Assembly (NCBI GenBank): GCA_001179505.1
Contig: CDMY01000267.1
Span: forward strand, 6,388-70,387
Direction: 5' to 3'
Source of the DNA: Vitrella brassicaformis
Taxonomy: Eukaryota; Sar; Vitrellaceae
Length of the DNA: 64,000 nt
Positions 11,322 through 23,372 of this stretch are shown piece by piece. A program made the translations under genes and the position numbers. The notes under the pieces are model-generated. The model made no database searches and was not told the origin of the DNA. It saw nothing but the letters and a program-made list of their open reading frames with translations. Position 1 is the first letter of the stretch; each line of letters begins with the position of its first letter.

Positions 11322-11867
11322 GTGGACCTGCTGCGTGAGAATGAACATAAGTGCAAGCAGACAACGTGTCGCCAATGTGCTCCTCACTACTTCCTCACTG
11401 TGTCCGCAGGACAAGCTATTCGAGTGGTGCTACGGCGAGACGGCCCAACACGTGCACCACCGACCACCACTGACGCGTCCAGCAACCCGGCCAACGACAC
11501 AACAACCACCACTCCCACACCCACACCCACAACCAATACCACAACGACAGCCGTCCCCATCCCACACCAGCCCCACATGCGACGGGGCGATCCCAACCAG
11601 CCCAGTGACCCACCCATCGAGGCGTCATACCGCAAATGCATCGAGAAGAAAGTCAGAGCAGAGGTGCCGGGAGAGAACAGGACGAAATGGCTGGACGATG
11701 AGCAACAGGGTGGTGGTTGGGCCCCTTGCACTCGCGGGGGTGGTTGTGTACTTCACAGCCATTCATATCGAGTGGCTCATGGGGAAAAAGAAGGTTTGGA
11801 CGGCATACTTATCTCTCTGGGTGTTTTAAGCACATCCATAGGGAAGGATAAGGATAAGGAGGTCTAA
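11322..11867 (+). CDS. Uncertain ORF with Thr/Pro-rich linker
   Basis: An open frame runs without stop through VDLLRENEHKCKQ, a T/P/N-rich linker and a charged segment, ASYRKCIEKKVRAEVPGENR, ending near KDKDKEV. An alternative overlapping frame contains a hydrophobic stretch (VVVGPLALAGVVVYF, about 11705-11755) that could be a membrane segment, so an intron or frame change may exist. A possible donor at 11337 and acceptor at 11410 keep the first frame. I do not recognise the protein. The region may instead be a decayed gene or non-coding; treat as a weak call. Confidence 0.25.
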   Translation: MDLLRENEHKCKQTTCRQCAPHYFLTVSAGQAIRVVLRRDGPTRAPPTTTDASSNPANDTTTTTPTPTPTTNTTTTAVPIPHQPHMRRGDPNQPSDPPIEASYRKCIEKKVRAEVPGENRTKWLDDEQQGGGWAPCTRGGGCVLHSHSYRVAHGEKEGLDGILISLGVLSTSIGKDKDKEV

Positions 11868-11929
11868 GAAAACACTCATGAGGCGGTAGACAGCCAGACA
11901 CACAGACAGAGACGAGAGAGAGACAGAGA

Positions 11930-12545
11930 GGGAGGGAGGGAGGGGTGTGGCTGCTCTTGTGCAGACTGACTGACTGATTGGCTGACTGACTCAGGGAGAG
12001 AGGGGAACGTGATTGATTCCAATGCCTGCCTGCCGTGTGTGTGTGCACTTGACTAGGTACACGACTGTATGGTTCGCTGCAACCAAGCGGGCCATGCCGC
12101 CGTGTAGCGCGTCAAGTGCACACACACACACACACAGGCGTCTGTGCAATGGGCTGACTTGCTTGTGCAGATTGACTCTCTTGGTCAAAGGAGAACACAC
12201 GGGAGAGAGGTCGGGCTCCAATGCTGTTGTGTTTGTGTCGCTGGGTGTGTTACTGTTCGGTGTCCGTGTGCGTGCTAGTTGTGTGCCTTTCTTTTGCCGC
12301 TCATGCGTACGTTTGTGTGGTGTTGGCTTTGCGCAGCAGACCGAGCGGACGTGCGCATGTGCAGCGAGAGAGAGATGGGAAGGCGCACACAGAGAGCGCA
12401 CACACGAGGGGTGAATGTGTGTGTGTGTGTGTTGACGGGTGAACTGCTCGACTGTCGGCGATGGACACTTTGCTTCTCACCAGTGAATGAATGAACGTAT
12501 TTTTCCCTCCATCGAAATCCATCCATCCATCCATCGCCTGTCTGT
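11930..12545 (+). mobile_element. Dispersed TIR-element copy 3
   Basis: The left terminus GGGAGGGAGGGGTGTGGCTG is followed by CTCTTGTGCAGACTGACTG, matching the terminus at 19005 and the reverse complement of the right terminus near 19840. The internal blocks TTGATTCCAATGCCTGCCTG, TATGGTTCGCTGCAACC and TTGCTTCTCACCAGTGAATG follow in the same order as in the other copies. The copy stops matching after about 12545 and lacks the right terminal repeat, so it is truncated. No transposase is visible. Confidence 0.75.
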
Positions 12546-13094
12546 CTCTCTGGATATCTATTTATCGGTCACCCAGCTGGTGTGTGATGTGATTTGAACC
12601 AACCAATGTAGCACACATACATATTAGGCATGTCAGACATCACGTGCATCAACAATACGTACGTCACGCACCCGATATTCATCGTCACTGCGACACGTTC
12701 ACATGATGGATGGGCGAGGTAGGTTCCTTCCTTCCCAGCCTTCCAAGAAAGCTCAGCAAAGCGCCTGCCGCTCGCGCGCAACCGACGGCAGAGGGATTGC
12801 TCGAGCTGCCCGAAGGGGTGGGAGGGAGGGGACGGCCACACACCATCACACACACACACACACACACTTGACAAACCAACCGACCCACCAGTGAGTGATA
12901 TGGGTGCGGTGCCAGAAAACATCCATGATACATACCATTACATCATTTGTGTGAAAGACGCCCACACACTATCACGTGCAGGCAGGCAGGCAGGCAGGCG
13001 AGCTAAGAGAACAACTATGTCGGCCGCCACTGTACACGAAACCACACACACCCCGCCACGCTATGCTACCCTCTCAGGCCATCCATCCATCAGT
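12546..13094. other. Intergenic, 3' of the HIR gene
   Basis: It contains a short (CA)n tract near 12845-12870 and a (CAGG)n tract near 12980-13000. A weak minus-strand ORF (12569-12922) has no recognisable content. I see no supported gene. Confidence 0.5.
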
Positions 13095-14992
13095 CTAGCT
13101 CCTGAGTGTGTTGCCCTGCAGCACACTTGCCCGGATCTCCTCACCCAACGCAGACAACGGACCCTGCACACACACACACACACATGCGTCTCTCTCTGTG
13201 TGTGTCTGTGTGTCTGTGTGTGTGTGTCCATACCTCTTCGTAAGGGTGGAATACGGTGGTGGTGCCGCGGCCGGTGGCCAAATCCTTGAGCATGTCGAAA
13301 TACTGAGTCACCATCACCTGCACATTCACACACACATAGATGGATGGATGGATGGACGGACGTGGTGTGTGGTGTGAAACCCCACCAGGTCGAGGATCTG
13401 CTTGTGGTCCACTCCCGAGTCGCCGCTCTTCTTGATGTCATCGATTTCATGCTGCATTCATCGCACACGCACACACAGGTGTGTGTGTGCAGACAGACAG
13501 GCGACGGGAAGTCCTATGTGTGTTGTGTTTACCTGGAAGTCCTGCACACTGGTTTTTAGGCCCTTGACGATGGCCGCACGCTGGCGGGCCACACCCCTAC
13601 CCTGCACACATCCAGCCATCCATCCATGAGACACACACACGGGTGAATAGACGCCTTGTGTGTCTTTGGGTGTGTGTCTGCCCATGTTGAGTGGCGTGCC
13701 TGTAGGTATTTGCTCTCCATGTCGGCCTCTGCACGCTTGACAGTCTCGATGTATGCCGCCTGCACACACACACACTCCCTCCCCCGTCCGCCCCAGAGCA
13801 ACAGGTAGGTAACAAGTGATGTACCGCAGCTTTCTCCTCAGCAGCGATGCGGAGCCGCCTGTTGGCATTGATCTCGTTCATGGCCCCCTTGACACGGTTG
13901 TCGGGCGACACGTCGACCACCAATGCGTGCAGGATCTGGAAACCTGCACACCATGGGCACACACACACACACACCAGAGAGAGAGAGAGAGAGGGAGAGG
14001 GCCTGCGTGTGGGTGAGGGTGAGACGGAGGTGTGTGTGTTTACTTACCGTATTCGTCCATTTGCTTCTGGAGCTCTTCCGAGACCGACTTGGCGATCTCG
14101 TCCTTGCTCTCTGGACAGCCACCAACAGCACAGGCACACACACCAGACAGACATGAAGCACACATGTTTCGGCATCGATGCCTCTCTCTCTGTGATGCGA
14201 TGCGCACCGAAGACCTCATCGAGGAACTGTTTCGGGACGGTCGATCTGACCACGTCGAACACGTAGCTGTTGATCTGCGCAACGGGGTTGTCCAGTTTGT
14301 AGTACGCCTCATAGACTTTGTCTCCTGAGTGAGTGGAGTGGGCGGCAGAGGGAGAGAGGGAGAGAGGGAATCAGATCAGATGAGATCAGACCACACACAA
14401 CCATACACACACACACACACACATCCACGCATCCACCCTGCGCAGTGGCCCTCTGTGTCGGTGCGTGTGCTTCCTTCCTTGCGTACTCATGACGGCGAAC
14501 TGCACGGCCACGACCATCTGCACGAACACATTGTCGCGCGTCTTGGTCTCGACCTAACACAACGCAACGCAACACACGAACCGAAGCGCCACATCAACCA
14601 AACCACCGCACCACCCCTCCCCTGCCCTCCCGCTGCGCTGCCCCGGTTCTCTCCCTCAGTCACTCACCGCCACGTCGAGCTGCTGCACGCGCATATTGAC
14701 TTTGCCCGCCACGGCGCACACCAACGGCACGCCCACACAGTTGCAGCCGGGAACTGCCTCCTGCACGCACAGCACACAGTGGACGGACACAGCACACGCA
14801 TCCATCCAGTCTTATGCATCTGTCTGTGTATCGCGCGCTGCGCAGATGGGCACATCGCATCCGTGCAGCTGCCTGTCCGTGCACGGGGCAGTGCGACGTC
14901 CGTCTGTGTACCCAGCTACCTACCTTGTGGAACTTGCCGCAGCTCTCGACGAGGTAGATGCTGTCCTGCGGCACACACGCCACGCAACCCAT
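13095..14992 (-). CDS. SPFH-domain membrane-scaffold protein, HIR (hypersensitive-induced reaction) type
   Basis: Exons read right to left give a protein that matches the plant HIR/prohibitin-like family throughout. It starts MGCVACVPQDSIYLVES and contains NMRVQQLDVA, VETKTRDNVFVQMVVAVQF, AYYKLDNPVAQINSYVFDVV, VPKQFLDEVFE, DEIAKSVSEELQKQMDEYG, LVVDVSPDNRVKGAMNEIN, AEADMESKYLQGRGVARQRA and LVMVTQYFDMLKDL. It ends VLQGNTLRS. Length and block order equal typical HIR proteins (about 290 residues). Gly2-Cys3 at the N terminus fits myristoylation plus palmitoylation, the known way HIR proteins reach the plasma membrane. SPFH proteins form large ring or lattice scaffolds in membrane microdomains. 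The protein's exact job here cannot be read from sequence. Confidence 0.92.
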
Positions 14993-15221
14993 TGTCTTGT
15001 CTTGTGCACGCACGACCGGCTGTCAGATCTATCTATCCACACAAACAAACTAGCGCCCCGTCGGGTACCCGACGCCGTTCTCCCTCAAACCACTGCGAGC
15101 TGTTTGCGAAAAGATCGGCAGCGGTGGGAAGGAGGGAAAACGGGCACAATTTAACCATCAACAATGCTAACCTGAGGCCCTTCACAGATCCCCATCAGCC
15201 CATACATTAGAAGGATAGCTT
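14993..15221. promoter_or_regulatory. Bidirectional 5' flank with TGCGAGCT
   Basis: 229 bp lie between divergent start codons (HIR gene at 14992, coiled-coil gene at 15222). TGCGAGCT at 15094-15101 is an 8/9 match to the recurrent 9-mer, followed by TTTGCGAAAAG. Shared-promoter role is inferred. Confidence 0.45.
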
Positions 15222-16986
15222 ATGTCCGAGGGTCCCGGCCGGCGGGAGCGGGGAGAGCGGCGCCGTGGCCCTTCCAAAGACGGGGAGCGGGACAAGGACA
15301 GCAATGCTGCCAATGCATCCGCTTCCGCCTCAGCACCCTCCGCATCAGCAGCAGCAACATTGGCAGCCATGACAGCAGCTGGTCGCTCTATGGTTGGTAC
15401 CTCGGGGCAGGAGATAGAGCAGTAAGTAACACCACCAAGCAACAAAACACACACAAATCACACACACACACAGAGGTGGATGGATGGATGGATGGATGTG
15501 TGTGTTGGCCATCCGTCAATCAATCGCCAGGGCCCGGGTGTGTGTGGAGCGTGCGCGTGTGTGCTACGAGCAGCGGAGCAGCAAGGAGTGCCGGGCCTAC
15601 TGCAACGAGGGCATCCGGCTACTCACCATCGCAAACACCGCAACCACCGCCACCAGCAGTGCATCGGCATCTGCATCTGCATCGTCATCACCTCCATCCC
15701 TAGGCGACTCTGAAGCTATCGGACTCAAGTACACATACACACAGGGAGAGAGAGGGAGAGAGGGAGGGAGAGAGGGAGAGCTCATCCATCCATCAATTTA
15801 TCGTCCTTCTGTGGTTGTAGGTTGGACCTGCACGCGCTGCACGCCGTGTGCTGTTCGTTCCTGCAGCCGCCCGATTGGCTGGCGGCCTGTCAGGAGGCCG
15901 ACAACGCAATCGAACTCCACAACAAGATCGAGGTGCCTCCGTGTGTCTGCATACACACACGCAGAGTGTCCTCCACCGTGTTTGTGTGTTGTGTGTGATG
16001 GCTGGTTGGTATGCATGGCCATCCATGCAGACTGACGGTTTGGCGTATCCCTACTTCGAGGGGGTGTGCCAGGCGCTCAAGGCCAGGGCGCGAGCCAAGG
16101 AGGCACTGGTACGCTCTCTGTCTGATGATGGATGTGTGTGTGCGCATCCATCCATCCATCCATCCATGTGTGTGTGCAGGGTTTGTTAGAGCAGTGTCGG
16201 GGTGACTGCCTCGAGTACCTCCGCGTTCACAAGGGATGGACCAGATGGCTCATGGCCAAGGTACGCATCTCTCTGTGTGCGGTGTGTGTGTGTGGTGTGT
16301 GTGAGTGAATGCTCACGTGCCGACGACACACACATCAGGGTGAGGGCGCCCCCTACTTGGGTCGTGACCTGGAGTCCGCTGCCGAGGAGAAGGGCGAGGT
16401 CGAGGTGCTCCTCAACCGCATCGACAGCAAAGGGGGAGTGGGAGGGGCAGGGGGGCAGAACAACACCAACAACACAAACACCAACAACACCAGCCACAAC
16501 AATGGAGACGACGTAGGCACCGCACACAAAGAGGGAGAGGGAGGGGGAGAGAGAGATGGATGTGACTCAACACATGTGTACGTGCTGTGCTGTGGTCGAT
16601 CTCATGCAGGGCATCGGGATCTTCAGGTACACCGCTTGCCTCGGCCCTCACCCCCTCGACCACCTCCACTCGCAGCAGCCGACAGGCACCGACAACACCA
16701 ACGCCCACAACCCACCCCTAGCACTACCAGCAGCATCAGCAGCAGCACCAGGACCAGCAGCATCGTCAGCAGCAGCGGCCCCGCCGGCAGGTCCACAGAG
16801 TTTGTTCCCCCCCTCCCAGGACCAGGACCCCCCCTCCCACAACCCCTCACTCTCACCAGCACCGCCGCCGCCCTCACGAGACCCACACACTAACACCAAT
16901 ACCAACACAAACACCAACAGCAATACCAACACGGCTGAGGTGAGCGAGACGACCGATGCACCCACTTATCCAGCCGTTGACGGATT

Positions 16987-17022
<36 letters not shown>

Positions 17023-18803
17023 TGTGTCAGGTGCGTGGGAAGGACAAGCGCGTGGCGGGTCGGTCGGGCGGCAAGGAGGGGGCGGGGAAGCGACAGCAGC
17101 AGGCCAGCAACCCCCACAACACCAACCCCACAACCAATGGCACCAAACAGGCGGTCTCGCTAGCAGCACTGGCGGGAAGTAAGCCTAGCCCAGCAGCAAA
17201 ACAGACACATCCATCCATCCATCCATCCACCCACCTCTCTCTCTCTCTCTCTCTCTCCGTGCAGCCAATTACTTGCAGCAGCAGAACCAGCAGCAGCAGA
17301 ACCAGCAGCAGCAGCAGCAGCAAGAGGCTGGTCGTGTGGGCATCCTGCAGCGGCTGCACAGCCTGCACAAGGAGGAGCACGAGCTGCGGATGATGTAAGT
17401 ACTGGCACACCAAACCGCATCCTTTGCGGTGGATGGGTCGATGGGCGCATCTGTGTGTGTGTGTCTGTTCAGGCTGTCCCGGCAGCAGAAGCAGCAGGCC
17501 TTTCTTGAGAAGGAGATCGGCGCCGTCCACAAGCGGTGCGGATCTCCTTCTCTATGTCACCTTACGAACACACACAGCAGGTGTGTGTGGAACTGTCACT
17601 TGTGGTCATTAGGTCTGAGATATGCGCCTTAGAGCTGTGCGATGAGCGCATCAGGTACACACACACACAGACACTTGCAGTCCAGTCCTTCCATCCATCC
17701 ATCCATGTGTGTGTGTGTGTGTATGTGTGTGTGTGCAGGCACAACCACACGATGCGCCTGTTAGAGGAGGAGCGCGCCGCCTTCCACAAGACCATGGTCG
17801 ACGTCCAGACGCAAAACAGCGCACTCACCGAGAAGAACAAACAGTACGCAGCCAACAACCCCCTGCCCCCAGCCACAGAGAGGCGCTGGCAGGATGCGTG
17901 TGTCTTTGTGTGGATGTGTGTGGATGTGTGTGTCTTTGTGTCGGATGTGTGTGTCTGTGTGTCGTGTCGTTAGTTTGGAGTCTATGCTGTCGACCTACAA
18001 GAACCGAGAGGCTCTGCGCGGAAGCGTCTCGCCGTACTCGGACTACTTCTGGGCGTAAGCCGCACACCCACACACACAGACACACATAGACTCACGTGTG
18101 TGCCTCTGTGTCTGTGTCTGTGTGTGTGTGGTCTGTGTGCAGGACATCGGAAGCTCGTGTGAAGACCTCGTGTGTGTCGGACCTCGAGGCCCTCAAAACC
18201 AACATAGAAAACGCACAGCGCGCCATATTCAACACACAGGTCCTCCCCTCTCTCTCACACACACACACAGAGAGAGAGAGAGATGTGTCGATGGATGGAT
18301 GGATGTATGTCTGTGTGACTGGGTGGTGTGTCTGTCAGTCGACATTGAGCCTGCTGGTAGAGTACGCCAACGAGGAAGCCGAGAGGCTCAACGAAGTGCA
18401 GGAGCAGGTCCCCTCCGCACTTGCAGGCCTGCCTGTGCCCATCCATCCATCCATCCGTGTGTGTGTGTGCCCGTTGCTTTGCGTTGCGTCGTGTTAGGTG
18501 AAGGCCAAGATGGCCTCGCTGATACTGGTAGAGCTGAGGGACCACAAAGACCACCACCAGCAGCAGCAGCAGGAGCAGCAGGGGGAGGAGGAACAAGTGA
18601 CTGAGGCACACAAAACCTCACAAACCCACACACCCACAGAGAAAGAAAGAGAGGGAGAGAGAGAGAGAGAGAGAGAGAGGAGGGACAGACACCACACACA
18701 CACCCCCCCTGTATGTTTGCAGGAGTTGTCGGAGGACGGGTGGGAGCATGTGGGCGGCACACACGACAAGAAGCACGGCGGTAGGGGCAGGAAGAGACCC
18801 TGA
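15222..18803 (+). CDS. Coiled-coil, low-complexity protein of unknown function
   Basis: Not recognised. The start MSEGPGRRERGERRR at 15222 opens a basic and then Ser/Ala-rich N terminus. A helical, TPR-like part follows: CYEQRSSKECRAYCNEGIRLL, LACQEADNAIELHNKIE and FEGVCQALKARARAKEALGL (about 15530-16110). Asn/Thr- and Pro/Ser/Ala-rich linkers lead to a basic segment (GKDKRVAGRSGGKEG, about 17040) and a Gln-rich run near 17265-17325. From about 17335 to 18540 there is a long predicted coiled coil with segments such as HSLHKEEHELRMMLSRQQKQ, LLEEERAAFHKTMVDVQTQN, DLEALKTNIENAQRAIF and YANEEAERLNEVQEQVKAKM. It ends ELSEDGWEHVGG...RGRKRP. Its many exons keep one frame with canonical splice sites, so the gene is credible. 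It resembles a structural or scaffold protein; no enzyme domain is visible. Confidence 0.7.
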
Positions 18804-19004
18804 CTGACACACTGACACGCCCTCACCCACCACTACCAGCCCCCAACGAGGCCAGTTAGCAGTAGAGCCCATCCATCCATCCACAGAGATAGGGGGTAGG
18901 TAGACAGCCTCTGTGTGAGGCGAACCTGCCAGCCACCGTGCCTGTAGAGTAGTGGAGACAGACAGACAGACAGACTGACACAGGGAGGGAGGGAGGGAGG
19001 GAGG

Positions 19005-19840
19005 GGTGGGTGGCTGTTCTTGTGCAGATTGACTGGCTCAGGGAGAGAGGGGAACGTGATTGATTCCAATGCCTGTCTGCCGTGTGTGTGGGTGTGCACT
19101 TGGCGAGGTCGACGTCTGTATGGTTCGCTGCAACAGAGTGGGCCATGCAGCGGTGCAGCGCGACAAGTGGACACACGCCCACAGGCGGCAGCTCAGCGAT
19201 CGATGGACGGACAGACGGACGGACGTTGCTTGTGCAGAGGGGAGGGGAGGGTTCCAATGCTCTGTGTGTGTGCCGGCTGTGTGCCTTTCCTCATAGTTGA
19301 GCCGGAGGCGTTTGTGTGGTTTGCTGTGCACAGCAGACCAAGCGGACGTCCCCGTATCGGATGTGAGGAGGGGAAGGCGCACACGGCGTGCACACGAGCG
19401 GTGAATGTGTGTGTGTGTGTTGATGGGTAGACTGCTCGACTGTCGGCGATGGACGCTTTGCTGCTTCTCACCAGTGAATGAATGAACGTATGTGTCCCTC
19501 CATCAATCCATCGTCTGTCTGTGTATCGCTCGCTCAGCCAGCGGCCATCCATCTCTCTGCTCCACACCACCTCTCTCACGGCTCACACATCAACGTTGTC
19601 TCCGCTCACGGCCGCACGGCCATCTACCTATGCCTGTCTGTCTAGATAGATCTACAGCCGTCCGTCACTCGAATGTGCAGTCAGATCAGAGAGACGGCTC
19701 CCCTCCCCCTTTACGACAAATAAACAAATGCACACCACACCAGCTGCCAACTGGCTCTCAGTCAATAAAGAGATCAGCGTCTAAGTGAGTCAGCCAGTCA
19801 GTCAGTCAGTTAGTCAGTCAGTCAGTCTGCACAAGAACAG
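19005..19840 (+). mobile_element. Full-length non-autonomous TIR element (copy 4)
   Basis: The left end reads GGGTGGCTGTTCTTGTGCAG then ATTGACTGGCTC. The reverse complement of the right end (about 19799-19840) reads GGGCGTGGCTGTTCTTGTGC then AGACTGACTGACTG. These are terminal inverted repeats of about 35 bp with few mismatches. The internal 770 bp match copies 1 and 3 in order. No transposase frame is present, so it resembles a non-autonomous (MITE-like) element. Target-site duplications cannot be judged because both flanks are simple (GGGA)n/(CCCT)n sequence. Confidence 0.75.
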
Positions 19841-19872
19841 CCACGCCCCATCCCTCCCTCCCCACAGCCTAT

Positions 19873-20681
19873 CTATCGCTTCCTCCCCGCATCTTTGCTG
19901 GGAGAATGCACCTCGGCTGACGATGACGATGACGACGACGGCTCAGACAAGCACTTAGGGGAGAAATCCGCTGTGATGGTGGCCGACGCTCTGTGCGCGT
20001 ACACACAGGCAAAGCAGCCAATGGCACGCAGACACTGACTGATGAGTTAGTCGACTTGTTTTGGTCTGTTGGTGCTTGCGCTCACCCACCCTTTGTTCTC
20101 ATGTTTGAAGAAACTGCCGACAGCCCTCACAGCGTCCAACATCGGGTCTGCAGCAACACGTCCAACACGCCACGCACACAGCCATGCAAAGGTCCAGGCA
20201 TCCAGGCAGGCAGGCAGGCATCCAGGCCGATGCACACACACTACACGACTCCGTCCGTTTGATGTCCCCACTCACTTGGCTGGTGGATCCTGATGACGAT
20301 GGGGTTGTCGGGCGTGCCCTCCCTCACGAAGACGTCCTTGACCTTTACGTCCGGGAAGGAGCCGAGGCCATAGTTGATGCCCTCCTCCCACGCAGTATGC
20401 CCCTCGCCGCAATACGTGAAGGCCGGCGCCACGTCTTTGGTGATAGATCTCTGGTGTCCACACCTGAGCCTTGACGTGCCCGAAGACTGAGGAGAATTGA
20501 CAATACAGACAGACAGTCCGTGTAAATCCCCCACTCACTGCCTGCGCTCACCGTCGGCAGCGAGATCGACGAGGTCTGTGTTGTCCGTGTAGGGCACAGA
20601 GAAGCGAGGCACCAGGCGGAATGGCGTCTTCACCAGGCGGCTTTCCTGTTGAACCTCCGCCCACTTACGATGCTCCTCCAT
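19873..20681 (-). CDS. Conserved-looking small protein, function unknown
   Basis: Four exons are inferred. The first (start 20681) gives MEEHRKWAEVQQESRLVK and TPFRLVPRFSVPYTDNTDLV. The second gives SITKDVAPAFTYCGEGHTAW, EEGINYGLGSFPDVKVKDVF and GTPDNPIVIRIHQP. The third gives DPMLDAVRAVGSFFKHENKG. The last gives an acidic/Ser-rich end (SEPSSSSSSSAEVHS...AGRKR). The composition looks like a genuine globular protein. I do not recognise the family. Splice sites GT-AG support the joins, though the phase of the first join is not certain. It is divergent from the Prp3 gene. Confidence 0.6.
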
Positions 20682-21083
20682 CCTGTGGGCTTTCCCTCGA
20701 CGCTCTCTCCGCCAGCTGAAACATCCAACACCGTTTTGTGAAAGATCTCCGTTTCTGACGAGAAAGTTTGCAGCGGAGCGGTTTCACGGGGAAGTGCGGT
20801 CTGCGAGCTTGGCGAGCAGAGGGGAATCGGCCCGCACGAGATCTCGTGGTGATTCTGTGACTGGTGCGAGCCTCCCTCTTACGCTTCGCATCCTCGGGTG
20901 AGGCGGCAGTGAGTGACAGAAAGATGCATTGACTGACATGGCATGGACAGGAGGAGGAGGAGACCTCTATAGAAAGAAACCAAGCAAGCCAACAAATGCC
21001 TGCTCCCGTGTGCTGTGTGGTGGCAGATAGATAGACAAGACGGACGAGTGTGTGAGGCGCTGAGTCAGCGACGGGGGAGAGGC
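20682..21083. promoter_or_regulatory. Bidirectional 5' flank with TGCGAGCTT and GAGCGGTTTCACGG
   Basis: 402 bp lie between divergent starts. TGCGAGCTT is at 20802-20810. GAGCGGTTTCACGG at 20776-20789 is identical to the 14-mer at 9816-9829. Both motifs lie within 130 bp of the minus-strand start. Function is inferred from recurrence and position. Confidence 0.5.
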
Positions 21084-23341
21084 ATGTCTGAGTCCGCGAG
21101 TGTGGGGACGAAGCGTCCGGCCGAGCAGGTCATCAACGGGCAGCCGGACGGCCCGGCCAACGCTCCAACGAGCGTCCAGCAGCAACAGAGTGGGAGTGGG
21201 GAGCAGCCCAAGAAGCTGAGGCGGTCACGATGGGGTCAGGCGCCAAGCGACGTGGATGCCACCGCTGCAGCACAGAAACAGGCACAGCCACAGTCGCAGA
21301 ATGGTCAGCCGAGGGGGGGAGTGGTGCACACACACACACGCGCAGGCAGGAATGCATTCGTTTATTCGTCTCTGTCGGTGTGGGTGTGTGTGTGGCTGTG
21401 TGCAGGTCCGTCGTCAGCTCAGCCCCCTCCCCCCTCCTCAGCACCACCACCAGCAGCAGCGGCGGCAGCGGCGGTGCCGTTCGATGTGTCGCTTGCCAAG
21501 AAGGCTATGGAAGGTCAGATCGATAGAGTCATACCCAATACCCACACCCACAGCCACACCCACCGAATGTGCCGATTGACAGATGCGCTCGCCAAGGCCA
21601 AGGAAGCAGCGGCGCAGAAGGAGGCCATCCAGCGGCGGCTCATGGCCGCCCAGCAAGCCTCACAGCAGGCCGCGACACCCACACCCGCACCACCGGCAGC
21701 GCTGCCGCTGAGTGGCGGGCTGAACCTGGCAGTGTTGCAGGCGCAGCAGCAGCAGGCCCTGCAGCTGCAGCTCGCCAAGGCCAAGGCGCAGGCACAAGCT
21801 CAATTGCAGGCGGGGATGCATCGGGCCATGGGTGCACAGGGAGGTACGTATCTGACTGAACAGCATGAAGGAAGGCGCATTTGTGATGGATGGATGCATG
21901 TGTTTCGGTGTGGTGTGGTGTGGTGGTGGGTGCGATGCAGCGATGCGTCCGCTGCGTGTGGATGAGTTTGGCAGAGAGGTGGACGAGGAGGGCAAAGTCG
22001 TACCCATCAAGCCGCAGCTCAGATCTACTCTCAAGGTACCCCCCTCACCCTCCCCCTCCCACCGACACAACCCCCTGTCCCTCCCTCTGTCCACTTTTGT
22101 GTGTGTCTGCCCTGCCCCCAGGTGAACATCAACAGGGAGAAGGAGGAGCGCATCAAGAAGAAGCCCTTCGCCCGCGTCAAGCCCGACAAGAGCGTCGTCG
22201 ACCCCAAAAAGAACCCCTTCTTCGACCCAAACGTCAGAGGCGGAAAGGTCAGTCCGCAGATGTCTCTTCTTCTCGTCTGCCCCCCTGCAGCTGCCACACA
22301 TGAGACTGCTCATATTGCTGTGTGTTGTTGTGGTGTGTTGTGGTGTGTTGTGTTGCTGTGTCCTTCCTCCTCTTTGGCTGGCTGCCTGCCTGGCAGAAAG
22401 CGCGCCGCGGCTTCCACTTTGTCGAAGAAGGTGAGCAGGCAGGCAGGCAAACTACCGAGCTGGCCAGCGGCACTCTGTCCGCATGGGTGCATTGGTGTGT
22501 TCAGGGACGTACGTGAAGCGTGAGCAGCAGATACTGAAGCGCGCCGAGGCCAAGGCGCTCGGCATCGACCTACAGAAACTGCACGCCGAGAAACAGGTCG
22601 ACACCAACCCACCCACCCATTATCCACCCGACACACACGTGTCGGCGTGTGTGGTGTGTGTTGTCAGGCGCGTGCAAAGGAGGAGAGTGCTGCGCTCAAG
22701 AAGGAGCAGGGCGAGGGAGATGAGGAGTTCAACCCCAACCTCATCCCACTCGGTGAGCACACACACGCCATGGCCACTATAATGATTCACTCCATCACTC
22801 ATTCAATCGCAGGTGGGCTTGGTCCTGCCATGAAGCTGCCGACGTTGTTCCCGAAGCAGGAGGAGGGAGAGGAGGGTCCTGATCTCGACCTCGAAGGGGA
22901 GGAGGAGGAGAGGGTTTCTCTCTCACCCTCTCTGAGGGCGGACAGGGTGGTGCCGGTCGTCGAGAGCATCAAAATGCGCCCACGGGTGAGCTTGTCTGGA
23001 TGGATGGATGGATGGGTGTGTGTGTGTGTGTGTGGTGGGTGTGTGCAGGAGATCATCCCCGAGGTGGAGTGGTGGGACAAGCCCATCCTGAAGGCCAAGA
23101 CAGACCAAGAAGGCGTCAAGAGAGAACAAGAGGGAGAGGGGGAGGACTTCAACTGGGTCATCAACACGGTGAGTGTCCGGGCCCCACACAGGCAACCAAC
23201 ATGTGTGTGTGGATGTGTCGATGTGTGGGTCATGTGTGTGCAGGACAAGATCACCCACTATGTCGAGCACCCAGTTCCCATCAAGGTAATCCAGCCAAGT
23301 CACCCCCCACCACCCCACACCAGACACTGGAGGCATGTGTG

Positions 23342-23372
<31 letters not shown>

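Noticed and set aside
12569-12922. Minus-strand ORF of 117 residues
   Set aside because: Contains a TG-repeat-derived segment and nothing recognisable; no second exon.
21015-21083. Upstream in-frame ATG for Prp3
   Set aside because: The added residues look like translated 5' UTR; the 21084 start gives a typical N terminus.
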